The notes: generated by a model from the sequence alone, not told the origin. DNA of 64,000 nucleotides from Acanthosepion esculentum (GCA_964036315.1 OZ038500.1:62574102-62638101), one strand, 5' to 3'; positions 8,561 to 20,905 are shown, counted from the first letter of the stretch. Made by a program: numbers and translations.

Positions 8561-8728
8561 AGAATTCTGAGATCCAACACATCGGAAGAAATCATAATTT
8601 TTCCTCACGCCGGAAAACCAAGAAACATCCGGGTACTTCCAAGAATTCGGGAAAGTCCGAATCTTTCCGTAAATCCCCATGAAGAACTTATGCAGGAATG
8701 GATCGACACATTTCTCAAACTCAGCTGA
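8561..8728 (+). CDS. Terminal exon 4 of candidate four-exon gene
   Basis: The acceptor TTTACTCGTTTTGCAG at 8545-8560 opens a 168-nt frame in phase 0 that ends at TGA 8726-8728. It encodes RILRSNTSEEIIIFPHAGK, then PRNIRVLPRIRESPNLS and ends HEELMQEWIDTFLKLS. The mix of basic and hydrophobic residues with a short predicted C-terminal helix looks like folded protein. The joined CDS is 58+78+119+168 nt, which is 140 residues plus stop, with phases 1, 1 and 0 at the three introns. No clear AATAAA follows closely. The frame I use is not the longest one here; the longest reads through the microsatellite upstream. Confidence 0.6.
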   Translation, partial: RILRSNTSEEIIIFPHAGKPRNIRVLPRIRESPNLSVNPHEELMQEWIDTFLKLS

Positions 8729-8879
8729 TGAAGGAGTACGGTGCGTTTGGCTCGGGGTGATAGATCGAGCGACGCAATGTCCTACTCTTTGGTCGGAACA
8801 TTCAATAGTCACTGTGCGTAAGAACACGGACACACAGAAGAGTTAAGATATTTGCATACACATAAGGGAATATACTGCA

Positions 8880-9007
8880 TAAACATACGCCACACCACAC
8901 ACACACACGTACACACATGCATATATATTGATTTCAAGATTTTGAAAAATACCATTAAAAAAATTAATAATCGTATTAACTCACATGCATATATGCGTAT
9001 GTCCGAA

Positions 9008-9065
<58 letters not shown>

Positions 9066-9155
9066 AAGGGAGATCAACAAGAGCCTGCATACGCACATGC
9101 ACACATACATCGACATATTCACGCGCGCGCACACACGCAAACAGAGAAAAATACA

Positions 9156-9225
<70 letters not shown>

Positions 9226-9267
9226 TTACGCAAACTTCTGTGAGTGTTTAAGCAAACTTTTGGGGTT

Positions 9268-9325
<58 letters not shown>

Positions 9326-9522
9326 GTTTATATATAAAGGCATCCACTTGCATACAACCTTACGAACACAAACACACACAAATAATCACATATTTATGCA
9401 TATATATGTATTCGTACTCACATGCACGGAATTACATGCATCCCCAATTAGGACAGGCAGATACACACATATATATATATATGCATGCCCACATGCACAC
9501 ACTTACATAACTCCCCACACGC

Positions 9523-9565
<43 letters not shown>

Positions 9566-9695
9566 GTTAAAAATAAGGATATTACATCCGACAGGATAAG
9601 GAAGTCGTTACAAATTTAACATGTTTCCCTGATAAAGCTAAATTGCATAACATAACATGTTAAATATATAAAGGTTTCCTATTTGTTTCTTATTC

Positions 9696-9767
<72 letters not shown>

Positions 9768-9918
9768 AGGAAATGTCGGACAAAATGCAATTTTTGGTGG
9801 CGTGTTTCACCCTTTAGGATTTTAAATTGGTTATCACATGACGAAATGCCTCACAAGAAAACAAGAAAAATTTTCCCCAATATTGTTCTTAATATATAAA
9901 TATATATATATTTATCTC

Positions 9919-9988
<70 letters not shown>

Positions 9989-10063
9989 GACACATGCACA
10001 CAAACACATACACACGAACATACATATATCAATATATCAGCCGCATGTACTGAAACTTTATTC
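8880..10063. repeat. Dense (TA)n/(CA)n microsatellite cluster
   Basis: TA tracts at about 9010-9062, 9158-9220, 9303-9325, 9523-9560, 9699-9765 and 9919-9985, plus a CA tract at 9268-9304, separated by CACACG-rich sequence. All the YIYIY/HTHTH frames here are translation artefacts. Confidence 0.9.
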
Positions 10064-10467
10064 TATGTCGTCCACATGTATTTATTGATATAAATATACA
10101 AATCTAAAGATCGATTAATAATCGATATATATATACCGGTAAAAATTTCGTGGGTGGGTGGGAGCAAACTTGAACTTCGAGATAAATTGTGATAAATAAT
10201 AGCGGTACATGTACGAATCTTCGATATGTAAATATCCCGTTGCAGATATATTCTGTATCTTATTCGGCCAGTGTCTTCTGCATTGTTACCAACAAATCGT
10301 AATACTACGTCTAAGCTGATATATTCCTGACCCTCATACCACAGGCATAAATAAGAACAGGCAACATATTTTTCAGTTTTTTCCATTCTTTCGCAACTTC
10401 CGCAACCAGAACGTCCAAGTGCAAGAGAATCACCTGACCGGATACTATGTGCTTATATGAGAAGAGA
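10064..10467. other. No recognisable feature
   Basis: A minus frame is open across part of this stretch, but it resembles no family I know and has no splice context. Confidence 0.4.
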
Positions 10468-10612
10468 AGTTGGGTACCCCGAGGCGGTGTAATGGTTAGC
10501 AAGCTTGTCTCGCTAGAACAATTACGACTGAGTAGCGAGTTATATCCTCACTGGGTGCTCCATACTTTCGGCCTTGTGCCACATCTAAGCTACGCTTGGA
10601 ATATCACTATAT
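10468..10612 (+). mobile_element. tRNA-derived SINE
   Basis: A-box-like GTGTAATGGTTAGCAAGC and a weakened B box (GCGAGTTATATCC) are followed by the family body CTTTCGGCCTTGTGCCACAT and CTAAGCTACGCTTGGAA. It is about 92% identical by eye to 49890-50030, where the B box reads GAGTTCGATC. Confidence 0.75.
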
Positions 10613-10915
10613 CAGAAGAGAAGTTGCGAGAAATTGCGATACTGGAAAGAGGGTGTCATGTATCGTCCATATTGTTATGTTCGTTACAATCAAGATGAAA
10701 CAATATTTCCAATATGAAATTATGAAAGAAATCTTCATCTTTGAACCTAACACAATACTAGAAGGTCGATTATTTCAGCTAAAGAAGTGCTGAATTACAA
10801 ACAGCGAAGATGAAGACCGAATTATGCAAAAACTTAATATCTCAGAATGTCAAAAATAACGAACAAATGTTTTGATTTGTAGATTCTTACATGTAAATTT
10901 ATCTTAAATTTGAAA

Positions 10916-10918
<3 letters not shown>

Positions 10919-10980
<62 letters not shown>
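10919..10980. repeat. (TA)n microsatellite
   Basis: About 30 TA units. Confidence 0.95.
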
Positions 10981-10983
<3 letters not shown>

Positions 10984-11446
10984 CTGTTTTTACGTTTCCT
11001 GTGTGGACAGAACCTCGTTATAACGAAATTTAATATTGCAGGAAAATGCCAGTCAAAATCACAAAGAAATCCCAAATTAGGGGTTCCTATGAAAAAGGCG
11101 GAGCAGTCAACCTATGTTGCCTTTTTTTAATAAAAAAAATTTAACAAAACTACGAGTAGTAATTTTATTTATTTATCTATTTTTTGTATTTTTCATTTTT
11201 TTTAAATTTTAGTTTAGTTTATCATTTCACCTCGAACCAGGTGACAAAGACACTAAGACTCAGGTGGATACTGGGGAGAAAGGACAATAGAAAGAAAAGT
11301 ATTCAAGGAGATAGATGACAAAAGCTAGACAAGAGAGATAAAAGGAAGATTTTAAGTGTTCATAGATAATCCAAAATTAACAGTCTGACAAGTGAGGAGT
11401 AAGTATAGTCTAAACTGAGGTTTCAGCTGATACAATACGCAGAGTA

Positions 11447-12420
11447 TTACGGGGAAAAAAAACATGAACAGGCGTGTAGAACCGGAAAAAATATCATTAA
11501 CCAAAAAACGTCGGAATTGAAGATTGAAGTGGTCGAAAGAACATTTAAATGAGATTCTAGAAAGTGGCAAAAAATAATTTTTAGTGACGAATGTAAAATA
11601 GAGTTACATTCTAATGCAAGTGAATATGTAAGAAAATTAGTGGAAAAAAGAAACAATGATAGATAAACCAAAAAGACGGTAAGATTTACCGGTGAAGTCA
11701 AGGTGTGGGGTTTGCATCAAAAGTGATGGTAGAAGAAAATTGGCAGAAGTTTATGGAAACCTAAATAGCGAAAATTATATTAGCTTACTATGGCCTAGCA
11801 CGGTGGAATAATAGAATAACGGCTCGGATTGAGGAATCGGAGAGCCGAGTTCGAATTTCAGTCGAATCCATTACATTCACTTACGTGCTAATACCCTTGG
11901 AAAAGGCATGAATTTTCTTCTTCTCTCCCCAGCTATGGGTAAATAGCAGGACAGACCGTGTTCTATAGCCTTATATGGCAACTGGTCTACTGCAGATAGA
12001 AATGGCAACCTACTGCGGGGAAAAATCTGCCTCGTCAGTTATGTATCGAAAGATACATGATCGCCTAAGCGTGTATTACGCATGGCACATAACTGACTGA
12101 ATCTCCTGCCAGACTATGAAAATAGAGTCATTTTTCAGCATGACCCTTCCTCCTTGCAATACAGGTTTCTTGTGGATGAAGATATTCAACTTTTGGAAAA
12201 CTAGTCAGCACAATGTCCTGATCTCAATATAACTGAACTATTCTAGTGGGAACTGAATAAACAAATACTCCAGCGAAAACCACCCAAGAGTTTTAGTATT
12301 ACTGCCAAAAAGAATGTAAAAACATTACAGATGAGAAAATCTGACCCTTATTCCAGTCAATGCCACATCGAATTGAAATAATCATTCGAGCTCAAGGTAG
12401 CAACACTATTTACTAACTTT
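11447..12420 (+). pseudogene. Tc1-like transposase remnant split by a SINE
   Basis: Degenerate Tc1/mariner-superfamily transposase read across frames. EKISLTKKRRN and WSKEHLNEILESGKK precede FSDECKIELHS (the first catalytic Asp context, FSDE), then VKVWGLHQK (VMVWGC motif) and a YISLL segment. After a SINE insertion (11785-12115) it resumes with FFQHDPSSLQYRF (second catalytic Asp; usual form QDNxPxH), SAQCPDLNITELFWELNK (PAQSPDLNPIENLW motif; an in-frame stop lies between F and W), and a terminal CHIELK region. Several stops and frameshifts make it inactive. A possible start region with MPVKITKKSQ lies at about 11046. No TIRs were identified. Confidence 0.75.
11785..12115 (+). mobile_element. 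tRNA-headed SINE inserted in Tc1 remnant
   Basis: AACGGCTCGGATTGAGGAAT and GAGTTCGAATTTCAG (B box) match the tRNA-like part of the 5S/tRNA SINE family, but the 5S head is missing and the body beyond 11950 differs (CTACTGCAGATAGAAATGG). The insertion interrupts the transposase reading between its YISLL and FFQHD segments, so the SINE is younger than the Tc1 copy. Confidence 0.7.
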
Positions 12421-12680
12421 ATACTTGGACATTTTGTATTTTCTGTAATAATAGATATAACTTTAAAAACAAAATACGTTTTTAACGTAAGAAAAGTGCT
12501 GAAAAGTGAGGTTTTCGCTGGTGGCCCAGTATTTTTTCAGCAACATTATGCTTAAGATGCTCTCACAATAACCATACAACATTAATGAAAATCCAGTAAT
12601 TGTTTTCTGGCCTTCAAAGATCATAAAATATACCGAGAAAAGTTATACTGCTAATCACTCTCAATTTAGGAGTTTTTTTT

Positions 12681-12730
<50 letters not shown>

Positions 12731-12796
12731 AAAAAAAAGCAAGCAATTTAGGCTAATTTTATAGTAATTCATCAGGCTTAGAATCCTCAACAGAAT

Positions 12797-12838
12797 GCAC
12801 TGGACGGCCGTTTCGTCCAACCTGGGACTCATCCACTA
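12797..12838 (-). ncRNA. Hammerhead motif in copy A (core mutated)
   Basis: Minus strand: GTGGATGA at the CTGATGA position (core damaged), stem II GTCC...GGAC, GAAAC, short palindromic CGGCCG stem III, GTC cleavage triplet, then CAGTGC as the 3' strand of stem I. The matching 5' strand GCACTG is preserved in copy C at 13364-13369. Confidence 0.55.
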
Positions 12839-12995
12839 TCGAGAATCGAATCCGGATCGCTTCGATACAACGCGAACGTCATACTAACTGTACCACGGGA
12901 CTCGGTGACGAAGTAGACATAAACTAGACTCGATATATCGCCGCTACTCACTCAGTTCCGTTCACTGATACCCATCCAAGTATACAGAGTTATCC

Positions 12996-13030
12996 AGAGT
13001 CCCTGATAGGACGAATCGGCCCTCCAGTGC
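12996..13030 (+). ncRNA. Hammerhead 3' half in copy B
   Basis: GTCC, loop, GGAC form stem II. GAATC replaces GAAAC, and the stem I strand CAGTGC is kept. The CTGATGA core is lost, so this copy should be inactive. Confidence 0.45.
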
Positions 13031-13289
13031 TTTCTGCATTCTGTTGAGGATTCTAAGCTCGACGAATTACTATAAAATTAGCCTAAATCCCCAAATCAAT
13101 TACTTGTATATCTTGCTAGATCCAACTAAGCTCTGTGATAGAGCGGCTAAGGGTCAAAATAGTAGTCGTGGCTCTTGAGGCACAGGTTCCGAGGTTATTC
13201 GGAGACTCTGGATGACTCTGTATACTTGGATGGGTATCGGTGAACGGAACTGAGTGAGTAGCGACGATATATCGTGTCTAGTTTATGTC

Positions 13290-13355
13290 TTCTTCGTCAT
13301 CGAGTCCCGTGGTACAGTTGGTATGGCGTTCGCGTTGTATCGAAGCGATCCGGTA
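13290..13355 (+). tRNA. tRNA-like Pol III promoter segment (copy C, truncated)
   Basis: CCCGTGGTACAGTTGGTATG supplies an A-box-like element. The T-arm/B-box part seen in copy A (GGATTCGATTC at 12845-12860, minus) is deleted here. It is a SINE-type promoter remnant rather than a tRNA gene. Confidence 0.45.
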
Positions 13356-13363
13356 GTGGATGC

Positions 13364-13384
13364 GCACTGCTGATGAGTCCCAGT
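13364..13384 (+). ncRNA. Hammerhead 5' half in copy C
   Basis: GCACTG (stem I) is followed by an intact CTGATGA core and GTCCCA (stem II 5' strand). The sequence then diverges, so the GAAAC half is missing. Confidence 0.5.
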
Positions 13385-13438
13385 ATTATTCCAATTTTTT
13401 TCTGCATTCTGTTGAGGATTCTAAGCTCGACGAATTAG

Positions 13439-13440
<2 letters not shown>

Positions 13441-13531
<91 letters not shown>

Positions 13532-13532
13532 C

Positions 13533-13563
<31 letters not shown>

Positions 13564-13580
13564 AAGAGAGAGAGAGGAGG
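13441..13580. repeat. (TA)n(TG)n(GA)n compound microsatellite
   Basis: About 90 bp of TA, then GTGTG, then GAGAG and GGAGGA. Confidence 0.95.
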
Positions 13581-14165
13581 AGGAGGAACATTCAGAAGTG
13601 TGTATAAGATCCTTTGAAAGCAAACCTCTCCAGCAGGTTATCATTGCTTGGCAACTCGTGTTATCAAGTTCCTTTTTAACAGGATAACGTTGTGAACATG
13701 ATAGCATTATGTTTTGGACCCAGTGAGATCATCGTCTTAAACAGATCGTGTTGTCATTCTAAAATTTTAAAATGAGTACATCGGATTTAAGCAGCATGGA
13801 GTAATTATCGCGATATATCGACAGCGACACATGATACATATCCATTTCGTCAAAATCCTCTCAAACTACTACTAATACTAATAATAATAATAAAAAGAAC
13901 AAATCTCAGTAAGCCTCTACCCCGAGTAGCTTTGACCTTGTATAGGGTGAACATTGTTGTAAAAAAAAAAAAAAAAAAAAAAGAAAGAAATTGGAATAAT
14001 ACACCAGTTAATCGTACTGTTATATGAAAACAAAAAGATGACAGCGAGTTTGGGGAAGATAAAAAATGAAAATGAAAATTGTCAGATCGTAATTACTGTG
14101 AATTGATCTGCATCGGATATACAAGTTTTCTCCCTTGGAAATAAAATCAACCTAGGATAAGTGTG
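13581..14165. other. No recognisable feature
   Basis: A-rich run at 13962-13985 and (AAT)n at 13876-13892. Otherwise I see nothing here. Confidence 0.4.
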
Positions 14166-14169
14166 TTTT

Positions 14170-14545
14170 TATTGATTCGTTTTCTACGGCTTATCAACTC
14201 TTTATAGATTATTTAAAGCCAGAAAATATTTTTTTAGAATGAAAGATTTTTTTTGAGATGATAACAGCTTTGTGATAAAAGTCTAACTAATTCATCCATA
14301 GCTAGGGGAAGAAGAACTGGATTCTTACCTTTCCCAAAGGTATTTGCGCGTAAGTGAATATAACAAACCCAACGGGAATTAGAACTCGGTTCTCCGATTA
14401 ACAATTCTCAGCCATCATCCATTACACCACCCTCAGATCTAAACAGATGCAGCATCTGGTATTCCCAAGCGGTCCCTCATCTAGGTACTGACCAGGCTCG
14501 ACATTGCTTAACTTCGGTGGTAGTACGGTGTTTCGATGTGATGTG
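14170..14545 (-). mobile_element. Chimeric 5S rRNA/tRNA-headed SINE, reverse copy
   Basis: On the minus strand CCGAAGTTAAGCAATGTCGA then GCCTGGTCAGTACCTAG and ACCGCTTGGGAATACCAG is a clear 5S internal-promoter-like head. It is followed by the tRNA-like part (ACCGAGTTCTAATTCCCG) and the common tail. This copy has the best-preserved 5S segment in the window. Confidence 0.8.
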
Positions 14546-14829
14546 CCCGTAAACCTAGGATAGGGGAGATTAGTTAAATCTATCGTTTGGCACTGCTACT
14601 AAAACACGAAATACCGCGAAAAACTCGGGAAATATTGCGAAGTACCCATAAATAGGTTATGTTATTCGCTGAAATACACTGCCCTTCGACATATAAATTT
14701 CTAACTGTCGCGGATGCAATGGGCGTGTATCCAGGAAATAAAGAAATGATAAATCACTACAAAAGCGAGAAATAAAAGAAATTAAAATAATTAAATAAAA
14801 AAAAATCTTACTTATATATATATATTGAC

Positions 14830-14905
14830 AGATTGATTTGTTTTTACGGTTTATCAACTCTTGATGGATTATTTATAGCCGAAACATATTTTAGATTAAA
14901 AGAAC
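14830..14905 (-). repeat. SINE tail fragment
   Basis: GATTTGTTTTTACGGTTTAT matches the 3' tail of the chimeric SINE family. Nothing of the head is present. Confidence 0.6.
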
Positions 14906-15289
14906 AATTTTTTTCGAGAGCGAATATTGTCTGTGGCGGACTTGCATTTTGAAGACCCTGAAGCCTAAGATAGATTCGAGGACCCAACTGCCAAAATGTA
15001 GGTTATGAATAGATTCTAATGAACTCACCGAGCCTATACATCTGGGGGGGGGGGTCTGCTTAAGGTTTGATGTGAGCTTGAGACCTAATAGACCTTCCAG
15101 GAAAGGAGCCTCATTCAAAACTGGAGAAAACTCAGGCTCTGCTCAGCTCTGTGATGATGAAACATTTCTAGAAAGATTTTGGAGGTATTAAATCTTACAA
15201 AGCAATTCTTCTTGAGTTGTTCAAGTAAGATTAGAGGAGAGGTCATTTGCCAGGTCTTGGCCATCTAGATTTGTGGTGGTGCCCCATAA

Positions 15290-16018
15290 ACTCTGTTATC
15301 ATTTGCAAGGAAAGTTGTCTCCCTGTGCCGAGCCAGGAAATTTTTCTCCCCGGAATCGATCCTCCAAATCTATAAATCAACCATTCGCCCTTGCATGGAG
15401 TATTGCTGCCATATATGGTCTGGAGCCCCTGCTGTTTGCCTCAGGGTTCTTGATAAGATCCAGAGACGGATATGCAATGTAATTGGCCCTGATCTGTCAT
15501 CTCGCCTGCAGTCGCTCTCTCACAGACGCGACGTTGCCTCGCTCTGTCTTTTTTACAAATACTTTCACGGTAATTGCTCCGATGAGCTGCTTTCGCTGGT
15601 TCCTAGGCCTCATGAATTTAAACGTCCTACGAGGCTGGCATCTCGTTTCCACCCCTTCACCGTTGAAACTGTTAGATGTAGACGTCTCTTCTACTCCAAT
15701 AGCTTCATGTCTCGCACATCTCGCCTGTGGAACTCCCTTCCCTATTCCTGTTTCCCTGACAAATACAATCTCCAACTACTTAAGTGTAACGTCAATCGAC
15801 ATCTCCAGTTGCCTTGATCTATCCACTTCCCTTCTGCACATCCTTTCATCTTTCATTCCTATCTGCCCTCGCTCCAAATCTTCTGTAACCCCCTTGCCTT
15901 GATCGATCCACTATCTTTCTCCACATCCTCTCCTTTACCACTCCTATCTGCTCTTCCTCCAAACCTTCTGTAACCCCTTCCGTGCTAGTGGCTTCCAGCC
16001 TTGCTTGGGGTGATAAGC
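15290..16018 (+). pseudogene. LINE (CR1/Jockey-like group) ORF2 C-terminus and 3' end
   Basis: The frame at about 15395-15817 reads MEYCCHIWSGAP, LDKIQRRICNVIGP, LSHRRDVASLCLFYKY, then SFMSRTSRLWNSLPYSCFP and the end INRHLQLP-like (NVNRHLQLP). This is the standard C-terminal region after the RT domain in many animal non-LTR elements (HIWxGA...LQKRxxRxIG...RRxVASLxLFYxY...RTxRLWNSLP). The upstream RT and endonuclease are absent (5' truncation). The end at about 16000 (TTGCTTGGGGTGATAAGC) is followed by (TA)n. No catalytic residues remain. Confidence 0.8.
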
Positions 16019-16019
<1 letters not shown>

Positions 16020-16060
<41 letters not shown>

Positions 16061-16440
16061 ACTAGTGATCTGAGAATGTTCTTTGACAGATCGTTAATAT
16101 ATAACCGAAAGAAGGTAGAGCCAAGGAGGGCGTCTGCATTGATCTCATGAGCCTCAGAGGATTTGCCATTAACAATGACCTTCATGGACCTACCAGATAG
16201 GAAGGACTTGATAATAGAGAAGGTTCCCCCAGAAATGTTTCTGCAGCAACCGGCTATGCCATACATTGTCAACAGTCTTCGAGATATCTATGGAGAACAC
16301 TCTCGTGGTGGATTTATCATCAACCGCTTCACCGATTCTATGCGCAATAACACTTAAGACATCAGCAGTGAACCTAAAGGAGCGAAACCCATATTATTTG
16401 TCGTTCGGGGGATTGTTTCTGTTCATTCTATTGACAACTT
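16020..16440 (-). pseudogene. LINE reverse transcriptase palm fragment
   Basis: Minus strand: NDKxYGFRSFRFTADVLSV (one stop), TTRVFSIDISKTVDNVWH (motif A, catalytic Asp context DISKAFDxVWH), then SFLSGRSMKVIVNGKSSEAH and LYINDLSKNILRS. It is the RT region of the same broad LINE group as 15290-16018 but lies on the opposite strand. The YADD motif is missing because the fragment ends in (TA)n. There are several stops and shifts. Confidence 0.75.
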
Positions 16441-16667
16441 TATGAATAATAGGGCATTTCACTAGATGACGGTACCCATTCTGTGTTATTTTGCAATAAC
16501 GAGAATATTTCGAGAATATTTCACAGTATATCATATTTTACTAAGGTATTTCCACAATTAAGAGTACCTATGACCGCAGATTGATTATCTGGGAATTGCT
16601 ATTTAAAAAGGGCAACTGAAATTAAGATGAAAGAAATACGAATAAAAAGTAATATGTGATAGATAGA

Positions 16668-17947
16668 TTAACTCTCTCAAGTAGAACAACAAAACCAAAC
16701 ATCAAATCTGTAAGTTGGTGTACCACTACTCCGTTCCCTCGATGAATTCTCTGTAAGTTATCCACTCAGTGTAAAATACGAGTAGATATTGACGAATATT
16801 TCACGACACTCGTGTTTCTCTAATAAATATTCGCCAGATACTTGTGCACGATACCTCCTCTTAAGTTCTGAACAGAAGGGGAGATTGGAATAAAACGGTA
16901 GGTCAGAAAATTCATTCAAATTATTTTTTTTAATAAAAAAGAGGAGGCTGTTGGAATAAATGGACAGGTTGAGATAAACAGACAGGTTGAACAAAAGTGA
17001 AGAAATAAAATAAACGGGGGGTCTGGAATAACAGTGGGTAAGTTTTAAAAAACCCAAAAAACCCTCAGAATTTAAATAGCCAGACTATTCGTCTATTCCG
17101 GACGCCAGAACACACATATGCTTTATTACGATGTGCGTTCTAATATATTTCAACATTTAGAAGTTTTTATTATTGCCAGAAAATATTCTGTTGCTTAATC
17201 GAATTTTTCCCACGCATATCACTTGAAGTTTGAATGTAAAAAATGTTTTATTTTCAGAATGTTTCTTCTTGCAAGCCATTACGCGTTGACGTCAGAAAAT
17301 TATTTACGTTGTAAAATTTAAATTTAGAAACAAGTTACCTATTTAAAACAGACAAGAAACAGATCAGTTGGAAGAGCTCTTAACCACCATCAAGAAGAGG
17401 AAGTCAAAATGGTAAGGTCTCGCCTAAATCTTTACACGACCATCCCACAAGATACCAGCATATGCAGCAGAAGAAGATACAGACAGAAGGAGAAAAAGGG
17501 CTAAAAATGTCACGGGGCGGGAGGCACTGGAAGGTCCTTAGGTAGATACCTCGATATTGACACGCAACTGAGCCGGAACGGACAGGGAACTGGTCAGGTG
17601 CTCAACTGCTCGACGACCCTAAAACCGCACCCGGTCAGGACATGGCACTGATGATGATGACCAACGGTTACATATAATAACATGCTTCGCTTCAAAAGAA
17701 ATATAGAGGAAAAGTTTTTAGTGTAGTTATGAATACACATTTATTGTTATTGAAATGTATAACAGGGCCAAAAACATAATTAGAACGTCAGAAGTTTTTT
17801 TTTCTTTTTAAAATAATAATTATATCCTGTTATAATTGTACTTGACCCTCCCTTCGTTAATTCGTACAACCACATAAGTAATGGACTATTCATTTTGATC
17901 GCGTAGAAAGAAGGGGAAAGATACTATTTGGTTTCAGTGAGAAAAAG
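16668..17947. repeat. Copy 1 of 1.28-kb duplication flanking a gap
   Basis: Nearly identical to 18148-19429 at a constant offset of about 1480 bp. I see only three differences: an extra A in an A run, one substitution (ccagactatt versus ccagcctatt) and a change near cttcaaaagaaat. No coding content is recognised. Confidence 0.9.
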
Positions 17948-18147
17948 NNNNNNNNNNNNNNNNNNNNNNNNNNNNNNNNNNNNNNNNNNNNNNNNNNNNN
18001 NNNNNNNNNNNNNNNNNNNNNNNNNNNNNNNNNNNNNNNNNNNNNNNNNNNNNNNNNNNNNNNNNNNNNNNNNNNNNNNNNNNNNNNNNNNNNNNNNNNN
18101 NNNNNNNNNNNNNNNNNNNNNNNNNNNNNNNNNNNNNNNNNNNNNNN
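17948..18147. other. Assembly gap of exactly 200 N
   Basis: A run of 200 undetermined bases. Its round length suggests a placeholder rather than a measured gap. Confidence 1.
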
Positions 18148-19429
18148 TTAACTCTCTCAAGTAGAACAACAAAACCAAACATCAAATCTGTAAGTTGGTG
18201 TACCACTACTCCGTTCCCTCGATGAATTCTCTGTAAGTTATCCACTCAGTGTAAAATACGAGTAGATATTGACGAATATTTCACGACACTCGTGTTTCTC
18301 TAATAAATATTCGCCAGATACTTGTGCACGATACCTCCTCTTAAGTTCTGAACAGAAGGGGAGATTGGAATAAAACGGTAGGTCAGAAAATTCATTCAAA
18401 TTATTTTTTTTAATAAAAAAGAGGAGGCTGTTGGAATAAATGGACAGGTTGAGATAAACAGACAGGTTGAACAAAAGTGAAGAAATAAAATAAACGGGGG
18501 GTCTGGAATAACAGTGGGTAAGTTTTAAAAAAACCCAAAAAACCCTCAGAATTTAAATAGCCAGCCTATTCGTCTATTCCGGACGCCAGAACACACATAT
18601 GCTTTATTACGATGTGCGTTCTAATATATTTCAACATTTAGAAGTTTTTATTATTGCCAGAAAATATTCTGTTGCTTAATCGAATTTTTCCCACGCATAT
18701 CACTTGAAGTTTGAATGTAAAAAATGTTTTATTTTCAGAATGTTTCTTCTTGCAAGCCATTACGCGTTGACGTCAGAAAATTATTTACGTTGTAAAATTT
18801 AAATTTAGAAACAAGTTACCTATTTAAAACAGACAAGAAACAGATCAGTTGGAAGAGCTCTTAACCACCATCAAGAAGAGGAAGTCAAAATGGTAAGGTC
18901 TCGCCTAAATCTTTACACGACCATCCCACAAGATACCAGCATATGCAGCAGAAGAAGATACAGACAGAAGGAGAAAAAGGGCTAAAAATGTCACGGGGCG
19001 GGAGGCACTGGAAGGTCCTTAGGTAGATACCTCGATATTGACACGCAACTGAGCCGGAACGGACAGGGAACTGGTCAGGTGCTCAACTGCTCGACGACCC
19101 TAAAACCGCACCCGGTCAGGACATGGCACTGATGATGATGACCAACGGTTACATATAATAACATGCTTCGCTTCAAAAAGGAATATAGAGGAAAAGTTTT
19201 TAGTGTAGTTATGAATACACATTTATTGTTATTGAAATGTATAACAGGGCCAAAAACATAATTAGAACGTCAGAAGTTTTTTTTTCTTTTTAAAATAATA
19301 ATTATATCCTGTTATAATTGTACTTGACCCTCCCTTCGTTAATTCGTACAACCACATAAGTAATGGACTATTCATTTTGATCGCGTAGAAAGAAGGGGAA
19401 AGATACTATTTGGTTTCAGTGAGAAAAAG
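18148..19429. repeat. Copy 2 of 1.28-kb duplication flanking a gap
   Basis: See 16668-17947. Copy 2 continues into GAAAGAAGTG and the long GAAA tract, whereas copy 1 stops at the gap at exactly the same point (gagaaaaag). Confidence 0.9.
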
Positions 19430-20530
<1,101 letters not shown>

Positions 20531-20669
20531 TTAAAGTTTTTAAGCTCAGATATTTAATGATGCTATATGGTTATTTCTATGGATATTTTATTGTCTTAGA
20601 CCATGCCATGGGCTTACTCCATCGTTAACTTAAGAAGTAAGATTTATCACAATATTAAAACAGTAAAAT

Positions 20670-20905
20670 AATGAAATTTGCACCGGTTAAAACTAGTGTT
20701 TATAATTCACAAGAGAAAACAAAAGCAGCTTAACATATTATAATGACAAAAGTACGCAGGTATAGGCTTTAAGAAAGCTTTATACAACTGAGAATACAAA
20801 GTTTGCGTATAGTGTCCTATTAGAGTCACAGTAAATAGAAATAGCTCTCTCAAAGAGGAGAGTAACAAAACAAGGGGAGACCACTCTTGATTATTTATAA
20901 CATAA
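20670..20905 (+). repeat. Interspersed repeat shared with 3440-3690
   Basis: Direct copy, about 93% identical by eye, starting TTTGCACCGGTTAAAACTAG. Unknown class. Confidence 0.75.

Larger units (their letters stand above)
12686..13440. mobile_element. Composite tRNA-like/hammerhead retroposon copies (inverted and direct)
   Basis: Three copies of one unit. Copy A (minus) runs about 13000 to 12738. Copy B (plus) is a 3' part at 12990-13095. Copy C (plus) is at 13190-13440. The unit order on its sense strand is: CTGTATACTTGGATGGGTAT leader; tRNA-like segment (CCCGTGGTACAGTT A-box-like, GGATTCGATTC B-box-like); hammerhead motif; and the 3' end TTCTGTTGAGGATTCTAAGC then GAATTACTATAAAATTAGCC. Copies A and B form an inverted repeat; copy C runs into (TA)n. 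No ORF is present. Confidence 0.75.

Noticed and set aside
8146..10053. YIYIY, HTHTH and VCVCV reading frames, also at 4.7, 5.4, 37.7, 38.6, 39.7, 49.4 and 55.5 kb
   Set aside because: Pure translations of (TA)n, (CA)n and (TG)n tracts.
16668..19429. Genuine segmental duplication
   Set aside because: Not excluded, but near identity, the exact 200-N gap and the break at the GAAA tract favour an assembly artefact.
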